Made by a program: the position numbers and the translations under genes
Part shown: positions 1 through 5,059 of the stretch, one piece after another
Layout of the letters: every line of letters starts with the position of its first letter
How positions within the stretch are numbered: the first letter of the stretch is position 1
The notes under the pieces: model-generated
What the model was told of the DNA's origin: nothing
The model's database searches: none
The model's input: only the letters and a program-made list of their open reading frames with translations
Assembly: GCF_030151805.1 (NCBI RefSeq)
Contig: NZ_JASLCN010000468.1
Coordinates: forward strand, 1-5,059
Direction: 5' to 3'
DNA from: Fluviicola sp.
Lineage (GTDB): Bacteria > Bacteroidota > Bacteroidia > Flavobacteriales_D > Crocinitomicaceae
Length of the DNA: 5,059 nucleotides

Positions 1-698
1 AAAAAGACATCGAGGTAATCGTTTCACAGGATTGTGAAGACCCGTGTTTTGATCCCTTAATCGAAAAATACAGTCGTTCCCTCACGATCAAACACTTGCA
101 GCAACCCGATCTGGGGTTTTTAAAAAACAAAATGCTCAACAAGGCGATTAAAGCTTCTTCAACGGATTTCTTGATCTTTATTGACGGCGATTGCGTTTTG
201 CACCCGCGATTTGTTCAGCAGCACATTCGTTCCATTCAAAAAGGACGATTCTGCATCGGAAGAAGGGTTGACCTGGATTCAAAAACGTCTCAGAAAATCC
301 GCAAGGGAATCAGTACCATTCCGACATTTATGGAGATGATCCGGAACAAAAGTATTCGCGTGGAAGAGAGTTTTTTCCTTCCGGGTTTTGCTAAAACAAG
401 CAAAGGACATCTTTTGGGCTGCAACATGAGCTGGCATAAAAACGATTTATATCTTCTGAATGGTTTTGACGAAACGTACACCAATCCAGGTTTTGGAGAG
501 GATACGGATATTGAGTTCCGGGCAAAAAAAGCAGGTTTGAAACCCTACTCTACCCGTTTCAGAACGATTCAATACCATCTTTTTCACGAGCGCCCGGACC
601 GGGAAGATTTCGTGACAATCAGTAAAAATCAATTTTTCTCGAAAAAGAACCGCGTTGATTTCCGTTGTCAATATGGCTTGGAGACATTAGAGGAATGA
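1..698 (+). CDS. Family 2 glycosyltransferase, 5' end missing
   Basis: This is the C-terminal part of a GT-A fold sugar transferase that moves a sugar from a nucleotide-sugar donor, probably in cell-surface polysaccharide or glycoprotein assembly. The reading frame is open from base 3 to the TGA at 696-698, giving 231 visible residues. The first visible residues (DIEVIVSQD) match the second beta strand of GT2 enzymes, so roughly 35-45 N-terminal residues lie outside the window. The DxD-type metal and nucleotide site is IFIDGD (DGD at bases 183-191). Further on are GCNMSW (bases 417-434) and NGFDE followed by GEDTDIE (from base 495), the signature of the galactosyltransferase-like C-terminal domain with its acidic catalytic pair. 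No membrane segment is visible. A TTG at base 96 is internal to the conserved fold and is not the start. Family assignment is firm; donor and acceptor sugars cannot be read from the sequence. The stop codon abuts a heptamer repeat array, and the next gene is convergent. Confidence 0.9.
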   Translation, partial: KDIEVIVSQDCEDPCFDPLIEKYSRSLTIKHLQQPDLGFLKNKMLNKAIKASSTDFLIFIDGDCVLHPRFVQQHIRSIQKGRFCIGRRVDLDSKTSQKIRKGISTIPTFMEMIRNKSIRVEESFFLPGFAKTSKGHLLGCNMSWHKNDLYLLNGFDETYTNPGFGEDTDIEFRAKKAGLKPYSTRFRTIQYHLFHERPDREDFVTISKNQFFSKKNRVDFRCQYGLETLEE

Positions 699-770
699 TT
701 ACGAATTACGAATTACGAATTACGAATTACGAATTACTTCATTCATTTATTTCCATTCATTCGTAATTCG
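698..770. repeat. Tandem ATTACGA heptamer array with an inverted copy
   Basis: Five perfect copies of ATTACGA fill 698-732 and a partial sixth (ATTAC) fills 733-737. The first base is the last base of the glycosyltransferase stop codon. After an AT-rich spacer containing repeated CATT/ATTCATT motifs, an inverted copy (ATTCGTAATTCG, 759-770) can pair with 723-734, giving a 12-bp stem and a 24-nt loop. The array allows other registers. It occupies almost the whole gap between two convergent genes. A loose role in bidirectional transcription termination is possible, but the stem is AT-rich and lacks a clean U-tract. I recall similar AATTACG-type runs from other Bacteroidota intergenic regions, which is memory and not a search. 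Confidence 0.9.
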
Positions 771-773
771 GCA

Positions 774-1904
774 TTAGGAATTAGCAATGATAAACAGGTC
801 TGCTGCAATTGCGTCTGCCAATAACCTTCCGGCTTCTGTCAGAACAAAAGAATCTTCCGTTTCAACAAGCAATTTTTGATCCTCGTAATCTTTTACGATT
901 TGATGCCAATCTGCTTCCGGACGAATATTCTCAAAGAGTTCTTTTTTAGAAACTCCCCATTTCGTCCGCAAACCAATCATCAAAGCTTCATTAAACCGAT
1001 CAAAAGGAGTCAAAACTTCAATCGTTTCCGGTAAAATTGATTTTTCCAGTTCGTTCATATAGATCCGGTTATTTGACCGGTTCCAATAGCGTTCTGTCAG
1101 GTTATACCCATGAGCCGAAGGACCAATTCCCAGGTATTTCGATCCTTTCCAGTAAGAAGTATTGTGTTTGGAATAATGTTCATTTCGGGCAAAATTCGAA
1201 ATCTCGTATTGCTCATAACCTGCTTTTTTCAGTTCTAAAACCAATAACTCAAATTGTTCCGATTGCTGATCCACATTTGAAATAGCAATTTTACCTTCTG
1301 CAACCCATTTCGATAAAACCGTTTTCTCTTCAACTGTCAGGCAATAGGCAGAAATATGTTCCGGGTTCAAAGCCACAATCTGTTGAATTTGTTTCTTCCA
1401 GTCTTCCAAAGTCAGATTCGGCAAACCATAAATCAGATCCAGGCTCAATTCATCAAAACCAACTTGTTTGGCATTCAAAACGGCATTCATGCTATCAGCA
1501 GCAGTATGACTCCTGTTCATCCATCTGAGTTGTTCTTCGTCAAACGACTGAATTCCCATACTCAGACGCATAACTCCCAATGCTTTCCATTTTCCCAGAT
1601 TTTCCATGCTACAATCATCCGGATTGCATTCCAGTGTTATTTCCACTTTGTCTGAAACAGCATAAAATTGGCGAACTTGCTTGATCAATTGCTCCAATTG
1701 TTCGGGAGTTAAGATGCTTGGAGTTCCCCCTCCAAAATAGATTGTTTCAAAAACTTCGGATTTCCAGTTATCTGAACGCAGCTTCAACTCTGTGCACAAT
1801 GCAGCCACCATCTCGTTTTGATAAGAATGATTGGTAGAAAAATGAAAGTCGCAGTAACTACATTTTTGGGTGCAAAAAGGAATATGGATATAACAGCCGG
1901 ACAT
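774..1904 (-). CDS. hemW: HemW, radical-SAM haem chaperone
   Basis: This 376-residue protein is the usual length for HemW, the cytoplasmic radical-SAM relative of oxygen-independent coproporphyrinogen oxidase, now regarded as a haem-binding chaperone that delivers haem to target proteins. The N-terminus reads YIHIPFC-TQKC-SYC, giving the 4Fe-4S ligands C11, C15 and C18. Residue 20 is Phe, where true HemN has a fourth Cys; this separates HemW from HemN. Other radical-SAM and HemN-type motifs are GGGTPS (58-63, SAM binding), LECNP (91-95), RLSMGIQSF (113-121), DLIYGLP (156-162), YEISNFAR (233-240) and GIGPSAHG (259-266). The C-terminal part fits the HemN_C domain. The ATG at 1904 is the only sensible start: an in-frame stop lies 10-12 bp upstream (1914-1916), and a later Met would remove the cysteine cluster. 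The gene stands alone, convergent with the glycosyltransferase and divergent from the 116-residue gene. Its last codons lie in sequence resembling the neighbouring repeat. Confidence 0.95.
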   Translation of the reverse strand: MSGCYIHIPFCTQKCSYCDFHFSTNHSYQNEMVAALCTELKLRSDNWKSEVFETIYFGGGTPSILTPEQLEQLIKQVRQFYAVSDKVEITLECNPDDCSMENLGKWKALGVMRLSMGIQSFDEEQLRWMNRSHTAADSMNAVLNAKQVGFDELSLDLIYGLPNLTLEDWKKQIQQIVALNPEHISAYCLTVEEKTVLSKWVAEGKIAISNVDQQSEQFELLVLELKKAGYEQYEISNFARNEHYSKHNTSYWKGSKYLGIGPSAHGYNLTERYWNRSNNRIYMNELEKSILPETIEVLTPFDRFNEALMIGLRTKWGVSKKELFENIRPEADWHQIVKDYEDQKLLVETEDSFVLTEAGRLLADAIAADLFIIANS

Positions 1905-1952
1905 GCTGTAAAATTAGGGATTAATTGCGGGGAGCACAATCCCTTCTACAGC
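1905..1952. promoter_or_regulatory. Two-part dyad symmetry at the hemW start
   Basis: Two nested inverted repeats flank one centre. GCTGTA (1905-1910) pairs with TACAGC (1947-1952), and AGGGATT (1916-1922) pairs with AATCCCT (1938-1944). Together they give 13 paired bases with a 5/2-nt internal loop and a 15-nt GC-rich terminal loop. The outer arm touches the hemW start codon. The dyad also covers the proposed hemW promoter boxes. It could be an operator for a repressor or, if transcription begins further upstream, a hairpin in the mRNA leader that hides the start. The symmetry is seen directly; the role is inference. Confidence 0.5.
1909..1939 (-). promoter_or_regulatory. Candidate hemW promoter
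   Basis: On the minus strand a TTG (1939-1937) is followed after 20 bp by TAATTTTA (1916-1909). This matches the Bacteroidota consensus TTG-N17-23-TAnnTTTG at all fixed positions except the last G. A start site about four bases further on would fall at the hemW ATG, so the mRNA would be leaderless or nearly so. AT-rich sequence makes chance matches common, so support is modest. Confidence 0.3.
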
Positions 1953-2010
1953 CTGTTTTTTCTTAAATGTTAAAAAACGCTTTTAATTTTTACCATAACA
2001 TAAAAAGATA

Positions 2011-2018
2011 TACTTTTC
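2011..2018 (+). promoter_or_regulatory. Possible -7 box for the 116-residue gene
   Basis: TACTTTTC matches the Bacteroidota -7 box TAnnTTTG except for the final base. It lies only 4 bp before the ATG at 2023, so use of it would give a leaderless transcript. There is no TTG at the expected -33 spacing, only a T-rich stretch. The support is weak; transcription may instead start further upstream in the 1953-2010 AT-rich stretch. Confidence 0.22.
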
Positions 2019-2022
2019 TCAT

Positions 2023-2373
2023 ATGGGATTCAAAGAACAACAAGCAGCCATTCAACGAGAGTTAGATCGATTTATCGACTTGCTGGGTGTCATGTTGCCC
2101 AGATACTCCAAATTATTGAAAAGCAAAAACTTATCAGAAGACGAATTGCATGAACTGGGTGAAATGGAACATTTTCTGATTGGTGTAAACGGCCGGATCG
2201 GTGAAATAAAAAACATTCTGGAACAAGACGTTTTCGGACACGGTTTGCATCAGTATTACAAGACCAAGAAAAAGGCTCAAAACGGCGATCAGGTGGCGAT
2301 TCAAAAATTAGAACACCTTCGCAAATCATTCGAAGACGCCCTGGTAACCGGAGCGATGATTCAATGGAATTAA
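2023..2373 (+). CDS. Small helical protein of unknown function
   Basis: I do not recognise this 116-residue protein. It starts at ATG 2023; an in-frame TAA at 1996-1998 leaves no earlier ATG, and no Shine-Dalgarno sequence is apparent. It has no signal peptide, membrane segment or cysteine, so it is probably cytosolic. It appears almost wholly helical: a charged amphipathic stretch at 3-34 (broken by Pro26), a second at 38-68 rich in Glu and Leu (SEDELHELGEMEHFL), a Gly/His turn (FGHGLHQYY, 71-79), a basic patch (KTKKK, 80-84) and a final helix about 89-108 ending in MIQWN. The pattern suggests a helical bundle or coiled-coil oligomer. Coding is supported by the long open frame, the normal start, and a strong terminator about 20 bp after the stop. 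It is a single-gene unit, divergent from hemW and convergent with glutaryl-CoA dehydrogenase; neither neighbour indicates its role. Confidence 0.8.
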   Translation: MGFKEQQAAIQRELDRFIDLLGVMLPRYSKLLKSKNLSEDELHELGEMEHFLIGVNGRIGEIKNILEQDVFGHGLHQYYKTKKKAQNGDQVAIQKLEHLRKSFEDALVTGAMIQWN

Positions 2374-2393
2374 ATCTTATTTAATAATCATAA

Positions 2394-2428
2394 AAAAAAG
2401 CCTTCGAGTGATATTCGAAGGCTTTTTT
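2394..2428. terminator. Bidirectional intrinsic terminator
   Basis: A 14-bp perfect stem pairs AAAAAAGCCTTCGA (2394-2407) with TCGAAGGCTTTTTT (2415-2428) around a 7-nt loop (GTGATAT). The core is GC-containing and the flanks are A-tract and T-tract, so it works as a rho-independent terminator read from either strand. It sits 20 bp after the stop of the 116-residue gene and 24 bp after the stop of glutaryl-CoA dehydrogenase on the other strand, so it most likely ends both transcripts. Confidence 0.93.
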
Positions 2429-2452
2429 ATTTAATCAATATTTAGCAGTCAT

Positions 2453-3643
2453 TTAAGGCATTTCTCTTGTGAAAGCTGAAATTCCTGTAACGTCCATACC
2501 TGTAATCAACAAGTGGATATCGTGCGTTCCTTCGTAAGTTACCACAGATTCCAGGTTCGCCATATGGCGCATCATCGAGTATTCGCTTGTAATACCCATT
2601 CCTCCGTGGATTTGACGTGCCTCGCGGGCAATGTTCAAAGCAATCTCTACGTTATTTCTCTTAATCATGGAGATCATTGCAGAAGTAGCTCTTCCTTCGT
2701 TTCTCAATTGTCCTACACGCAAGGTGATGAACTGTGCTTTTGTGATCTCAGTGATCATTTCAGCCAATTTCTTTTGAGTCAGCTGGAATGCCCCGATCGG
2801 AACGTTAAACTGCGTTCTTTCTTTCGAATATCTCAATGCCTGATCGTAACAATCCATAGCAGCACCCAGTGCTCCCCATGCAATTCCGAAACGAGCAGAA
2901 TCCAAACAGCTTAACGGTGCACCCAAACCAGAACGCCCCGGAAGTAAGTTTTCTTTCGGAACTTTTACGTTCACAAAAATCAATTCACCTGTTGCAGAAG
3001 CGCGAAGAGATAATTTTCCGTGCATTTCAGGAGTTGTAAATCCTTCCATTCCACGTTCCACAACCAATCCGTGAATACGACCTGTTTCATCCTTTGCCCA
3101 AACAACTGCAATATCCGCAAATGGTGCATTGGAAATCCACATTTTTGCTCCGTTCAATAAGTAATGGTCACCCATATCCTTAAAGTTCGTGATCATTCCT
3201 CCAGGATTTGATCCGTGATCCGGCTCTGTCAAACCGAAACATCCCATCATTTCACCTGTAGCCAATTTCGGCAAATACTTCATTTTTTGCTCTTCCGTTC
3301 CGTATTTCCAGATCGGATACATCACCAATGAACTTTGAACGGAAGCTGTTGAACGCAAACCTGAATCACAACGCTCCAATTCCTGCATGATCAATCCGTA
3401 TGAAATCTGATCCAGACCCGGTCCACCGTATTCTTCAGGAATGTAAGGTCCGAAAGCTCCGATTTCACCTAATCCTTTCAATAAATGCATTGGAAAAGTT
3501 GCCTTTTCATAATGTTCATCAATGATCGGGGAAACCTCTTTTTTCACCCACGCACGAGCAGCATCACGTACCAACTTTTGCTCATCTGTAAGCAATTCAT
3601 CCATTAATAAATAGTCCGGATGAGAATATAAATCAGATTTCAT
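2453..3643 (-). CDS. gcdH: Glutaryl-CoA dehydrogenase (acyl-CoA dehydrogenase family)
   Basis: This complete 396-residue flavoprotein oxidises and decarboxylates glutaryl-CoA to crotonyl-CoA, passing electrons to ETF, in lysine and tryptophan breakdown. The order is that of the family: N-terminal helical domain (about 15-135), beta domain (about 136-235) and C-terminal helical domain (about 245-390). The FAD-binding signature is CFGLTEPDHGS (135-145). The catalytic base is E371 in TYEGTHDIH. ELERCDSGLRS (88-98) matches the glutaryl-CoA-specific segment of the human enzyme (ELERVDSGYRS from memory), with E90 and R97 at the positions of the carboxylate-binding residues E87 and R94. LSLRASATG (211-219), ARFGIAWG (250-257) and QKKLAEMITEIT (290-301) also match that enzyme rather than short-chain acyl-CoA dehydrogenases. 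The start is ATG 3643 after an A-rich leader. No ETF or enoyl-CoA hydratase gene lies beside it; it is transcribed alone from a good promoter into a terminator. Confidence 0.93.
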   Translation of the reverse strand: MKSDLYSHPDYLLMDELLTDEQKLVRDAARAWVKKEVSPIIDEHYEKATFPMHLLKGLGEIGAFGPYIPEEYGGPGLDQISYGLIMQELERCDSGLRSTASVQSSLVMYPIWKYGTEEQKMKYLPKLATGEMMGCFGLTEPDHGSNPGGMITNFKDMGDHYLLNGAKMWISNAPFADIAVVWAKDETGRIHGLVVERGMEGFTTPEMHGKLSLRASATGELIFVNVKVPKENLLPGRSGLGAPLSCLDSARFGIAWGALGAAMDCYDQALRYSKERTQFNVPIGAFQLTQKKLAEMITEITKAQFITLRVGQLRNEGRATSAMISMIKRNNVEIALNIAREARQIHGGMGITSEYSMMRHMANLESVVTYEGTHDIHLLITGMDVTGISAFTREMP

Positions 3644-3668
3644 TTGAGTTTTTTTTCAATGTTCGGTG

Positions 3669-3676
3669 CAAATGTA
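3669..3676 (-). promoter_or_regulatory. -7 promoter box for glutaryl-CoA dehydrogenase
   Basis: The minus strand reads TACATTTG, a perfect match to the Bacteroidota -7 box TAnnTTTG. A start site a few bases downstream would give a leader of about 20 nt before the ATG at 3643, with an A-tract just before the start instead of a Shine-Dalgarno sequence. The -33 region is T-rich (TTTTT) but has no exact TTG. Confidence 0.6.
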
Positions 3677-3740
3677 ATCAAATCAGCGAATGAATAAAAA
3701 TAGAGCGGTGTACTAAATGGATTCAAAAAGTTTAATCATT

Positions 3741-3768
3741 GGATAATTGAAAATGGACAATTGAGAAG
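3741..3768. repeat. Two imperfect 14-bp tandem units
   Basis: GGATAATTGAAAAT (3741-3754) is followed directly by GGACAATTGAGAAG (3755-3768), identical at 11 of 14 positions. The 14-bp period is twice the 7-bp period of the array near base 700, and both have an AATT core. It lies in the middle of the divergent intergenic region between glutaryl-CoA dehydrogenase and the DUF4271 gene, away from both promoter boxes, and looks like decayed intergenic repeat sequence. Confidence 0.5.
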
Positions 3769-3804
3769 TGAAAGGGTTTAAAGAGTTCCATTTTGAACTA
3801 TTAA

Positions 3805-3829
3805 TCATACTGAGCTTGTTGAGGTATGA
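3805..3829. repeat. Degenerate CTGAGCTTGT-type palindromic repeat
   Basis: TCATAC (3805-3810) and GTATGA (3824-3829) form a 6-bp inverted repeat around TGAGCTTGTTGAG. Read on the minus strand, the inside is CCTCAACAAGCTCAG, two changes from CTTCGACAAGCTCAG, a short sequence I recall as a very common dispersed intergenic repeat in Bacteroidota and other bacteria. The inverted repeat is seen; membership of that family is from memory. Confidence 0.45.
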
Positions 3830-3894
3830 ACAATTTAAAACACCATAGACCAACTAAGATTTCACACATGCAAACAAGAGTGATTCCAAAATAG

Positions 3895-3902
3895 TACTTT
3901 TG
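3895..3902 (+). promoter_or_regulatory. -7 promoter box for the DUF4271-hemD unit
   Basis: TACTTTTG is a perfect match to the Bacteroidota -7 box TAnnTTTG. A start site near 3906-3909 would give a leader of about 16-19 nt before the ATG at 3925. No TTG occurs at the -33 spacing. The box lies within a small palindrome, GTAC-TTTT-GTAC (3894-3905). It probably drives both the DUF4271 gene and hemD. Confidence 0.55.
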
Positions 3903-3924
3903 TACCTGAATCTTATTTCAATTC

Positions 3925-4644
3925 ATGCAATTAAGCGGGCAATTCTTTTCTGGTTCAACTGCGAATGAGGTCATGGTTCTCACTGAAAGAAGTGCGAATC
4001 ACTCGTATATTATTATAGCAGCTCTGATTTTTTGTTTGCTTTTGGTTTCTGCAGCACGTTTAAGACAGCGCGAAGTTTTTTTGGTACTTGGTCAAACTAC
4101 TTTTTTTTTCCAAAGTATCTCCGAGCAATACAAAAACGGAATCCGGGAAAACCCGCTTACGTCCATTTTTTTAATCCTTCAGTACATCATTATCACCGGA
4201 GTCTGCATTTATTGGTACAATCATTTTTCCTTAACGGATTTTAATACCTACCAGACAATTGTATTGACTGCATTCCCGGCAATTCTGCTGCTTTATCATC
4301 TTTTTGTGATCTCGGTTGCCGGAACAATTACCGGATTAAAAGAAGTCGTTTTGGAAGTGAATCAGTTGACATTAGTTATGGCTCAAACAGCCGGAATTGT
4401 CATCCTTATTGAGTTCTTTTTCATCTATTTTCAGCCCGAATTCATTACGCAATCGAAGTTTATCATCATCGGGACCTTCCTGTTTTTTACTCTTTTACGC
4501 ATGATTCGTGGTTTTTATCACGTCTTCCAATTGGGTGTATCGTGGTATTATATAATTTTGTACCTTTGGACCCTCGAAATTTTGCCGCTTTTGATAGTCC
4601 TGAAACTGGTCTTCAATCGTGAAATTTCAAGTTGGTTAGGTTAA
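3925..4644 (+). CDS. DUF4271 family integral membrane protein
   Basis: This 239-residue inner-membrane protein belongs to the DUF4271 family, known mainly from Bacteroidota and without an assigned function. About six hydrophobic helices can be drawn: 27-45, 78-98, 113-135, 148-170, 177-196 and 206-230. The first 26 residues are polar and look like an extra-membrane tail, not a cleaved signal peptide. The loop after helix 1 is basic (RLRQRE, 45-50) and probably cytoplasmic. The C-terminal stretch WYYIILYLWTLEILPLL (207-223) is the part I recognise as most typical of the family. No catalytic or metal-binding motif is evident. The ATG at 3925 follows a good -7 box at a sensible distance. hemD follows after 32 bp on the same strand with no terminator between, so the two are probably co-transcribed, an arrangement I recall from other Bacteroidota. 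A link to tetrapyrrole synthesis is suggested by that context only. Confidence 0.88.
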   Translation: MQLSGQFFSGSTANEVMVLTERSANHSYIIIAALIFCLLLVSAARLRQREVFLVLGQTTFFFQSISEQYKNGIRENPLTSIFLILQYIIITGVCIYWYNHFSLTDFNTYQTIVLTAFPAILLLYHLFVISVAGTITGLKEVVLEVNQLTLVMAQTAGIVILIEFFFIYFQPEFITQSKFIIIGTFLFFTLLRMIRGFYHVFQLGVSWYYIILYLWTLEILPLLIVLKLVFNREISSWLG

Positions 4645-4676
4645 GTAAATGTTGAACGCTAAAACAAAATTAAACC

Positions 4677-5059
4677 TTGAGTATTAAGACAATATTGGTT
4701 TCTCAACCGAAACCAGAAGGCGACAAGTCTCCGTATTTTGATTTGGCCGAAAAGTATAAGTTGAAAATCGATTTCAGGCCGTTTATTCACGTCGAAGGAG
4801 TTTCGGTTCAGGAGTTTCGTTCTCAAAAAATCGATATCAAAGATCATACTGCAGTAATATTAACTTCCAAAACTGCTGTCGATCATTTTTTCCGTATTGC
4901 AGAAGAAATCCGTTTCGAAGTTCCTGATACCATGAAGTATTTCTGTATTTCAGAAGCCGTTGCTTTGTACCTTCAGAAATATGTAACTTACCGCAAACGC
5001 AAGATTTTCTTTGGAAAACAGACTATTGAAGATTTAATTGATCCGATCAAAAAGCACAA
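4677..5059 (+). CDS. hemD: Uroporphyrinogen-III synthase, 3' end missing
   Basis: HemD closes hydroxymethylbilane with inversion of ring D to make uroporphyrinogen III in the cytosol, the branch-point tetrapyrrole for haem. The visible 127 codons cover about half of a protein usually near 250 residues, and the frame is open to the window edge. Typical Bacteroidota HemD motifs are ILVSQPKPEGDKSPYFDLAE near the N-terminus, then FRPFIHVEGV, FRSQKIDI, and TAVILTSKTAVDHFF, the first-lobe strand-helix that faces the substrate. The frame has a stop at 4671-4673 and no ATG until the middle of the protein (near 4932), so the start is almost certainly TTG 4677, two codons after that stop; it places the ILVSQP strand a few residues in, as expected. 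The next alternative, TTG 4695, would cut into that strand. The upstream 32 bp are A-rich without a Shine-Dalgarno sequence. It is probably co-transcribed with the DUF4271 gene. Confidence 0.9.
   Translation, partial: MSIKTILVSQPKPEGDKSPYFDLAEKYKLKIDFRPFIHVEGVSVQEFRSQKIDIKDHTAVILTSKTAVDHFFRIAEEIRFEVPDTMKYFCISEAVALYLQKYVTYRKRKIFFGKQTIEDLIDPIKKH

Noticed and set aside
698..737. CRISPR-like array
   Set aside because: The units are 7 bp with no spacers, so it is a simple tandem repeat.
1037..1655. Plus-strand open frames of 82 and 99 codons inside hemW
   Set aside because: They lie opposite a well-supported conserved gene, and their translations resemble no family I know.
774..1904. Annotating this gene as oxygen-independent coproporphyrinogen oxidase (hemN)
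   Set aside because: The fourth cysteine of the HemN cluster is replaced by Phe20, and the protein is about 376 residues rather than about 450. Both point to HemW.
1905..1960. Plus-strand intrinsic terminator (dyad followed by a TTTTTT run at about 1956-1961)
   Set aside because: No plus-strand gene ends upstream; the sequence to the left is the 5' end of hemW on the other strand. The dyad fits better as a regulatory element.
2513..2914. Plus-strand open frame of 133 codons inside glutaryl-CoA dehydrogenase
   Set aside because: It is antisense to strongly conserved enzyme sequence and its translation looks random in composition (many Ser, His and Cys).
3784..3799. Small inverted repeat AGTTC/GAACT in the divergent intergenic region
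   Set aside because: Five-bp arms in AT-rich DNA away from the promoter boxes are expected by chance.
4659..4847. Minus-strand open frame of 62 codons over the hemD start
   Set aside because: It is the antisense of the conserved HemD N-terminus and has no family features.
1..5059. A defence, secretion or other novel multi-gene system
   Set aside because: The genes are in alternating orientations with individual promoters and terminators and mostly have known housekeeping or metabolic roles. There is no toxin, nuclease, transposase, integrase or phage gene.

Overview
The window looks like ordinary chromosome from a Bacteroidota bacterium, most likely Flavobacteriia. Four things point there. 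The DUF4271 membrane gene followed at once by a Bacteroidota-type hemD is a gene pair I know from this phylum. Two intergenic regions carry good matches to the Bacteroidota -7 promoter box (TAnnTTTG). No convincing Shine-Dalgarno sequences precede the starts, which instead follow A-rich stretches. The DNA is AT-rich with short AT-rich intergenic repeats. A family such as Crocinitomicaceae (Fluviicola-like) is possible, but that is only an impression from the protein sequences.

Layout, left to right. (1) The 3' part of a family 2 glycosyltransferase gene (+) runs in from outside the window. (2) A 75-bp gap holds five tandem copies of the heptamer ATTACGA and an inverted copy. (3) hemW (-) encodes a radical-SAM haem chaperone. 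(4) A divergent intergenic region of 118 bp holds a two-part dyad symmetry next to the hemW start and possible promoters placed very close to both start codons. (5) A small gene (+) encodes an unrecognised, helical, soluble protein of 116 residues. (6) A strong bidirectional terminator hairpin lies between convergent genes. (7) A full-length glutaryl-CoA dehydrogenase gene (-) follows. (8) A 281-bp divergent intergenic region holds a promoter at each edge and two degenerate repeats in the middle. (9) A six-helix DUF4271 membrane protein gene (+) is followed after 32 bp by (10) the 5' half of hemD (+), which runs off the right edge.

The genes do not form one system. DUF4271-hemD is the only probable operon. 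hemD makes uroporphyrinogen III on the way to haem, and HemW handles haem, but the two are separated by unrelated genes. Glutaryl-CoA dehydrogenase belongs to lysine/tryptophan breakdown, and the glycosyltransferase probably to surface polysaccharide or glycoprotein assembly. I found no phage, transposase, CRISPR, tRNA or rRNA, and no convincing undescribed system. The points most worth a second look are the intergenic repeats, the dyad at hemW, the 116-residue unknown, and the TTG start of hemD with an overlapping 12-codon reading frame.
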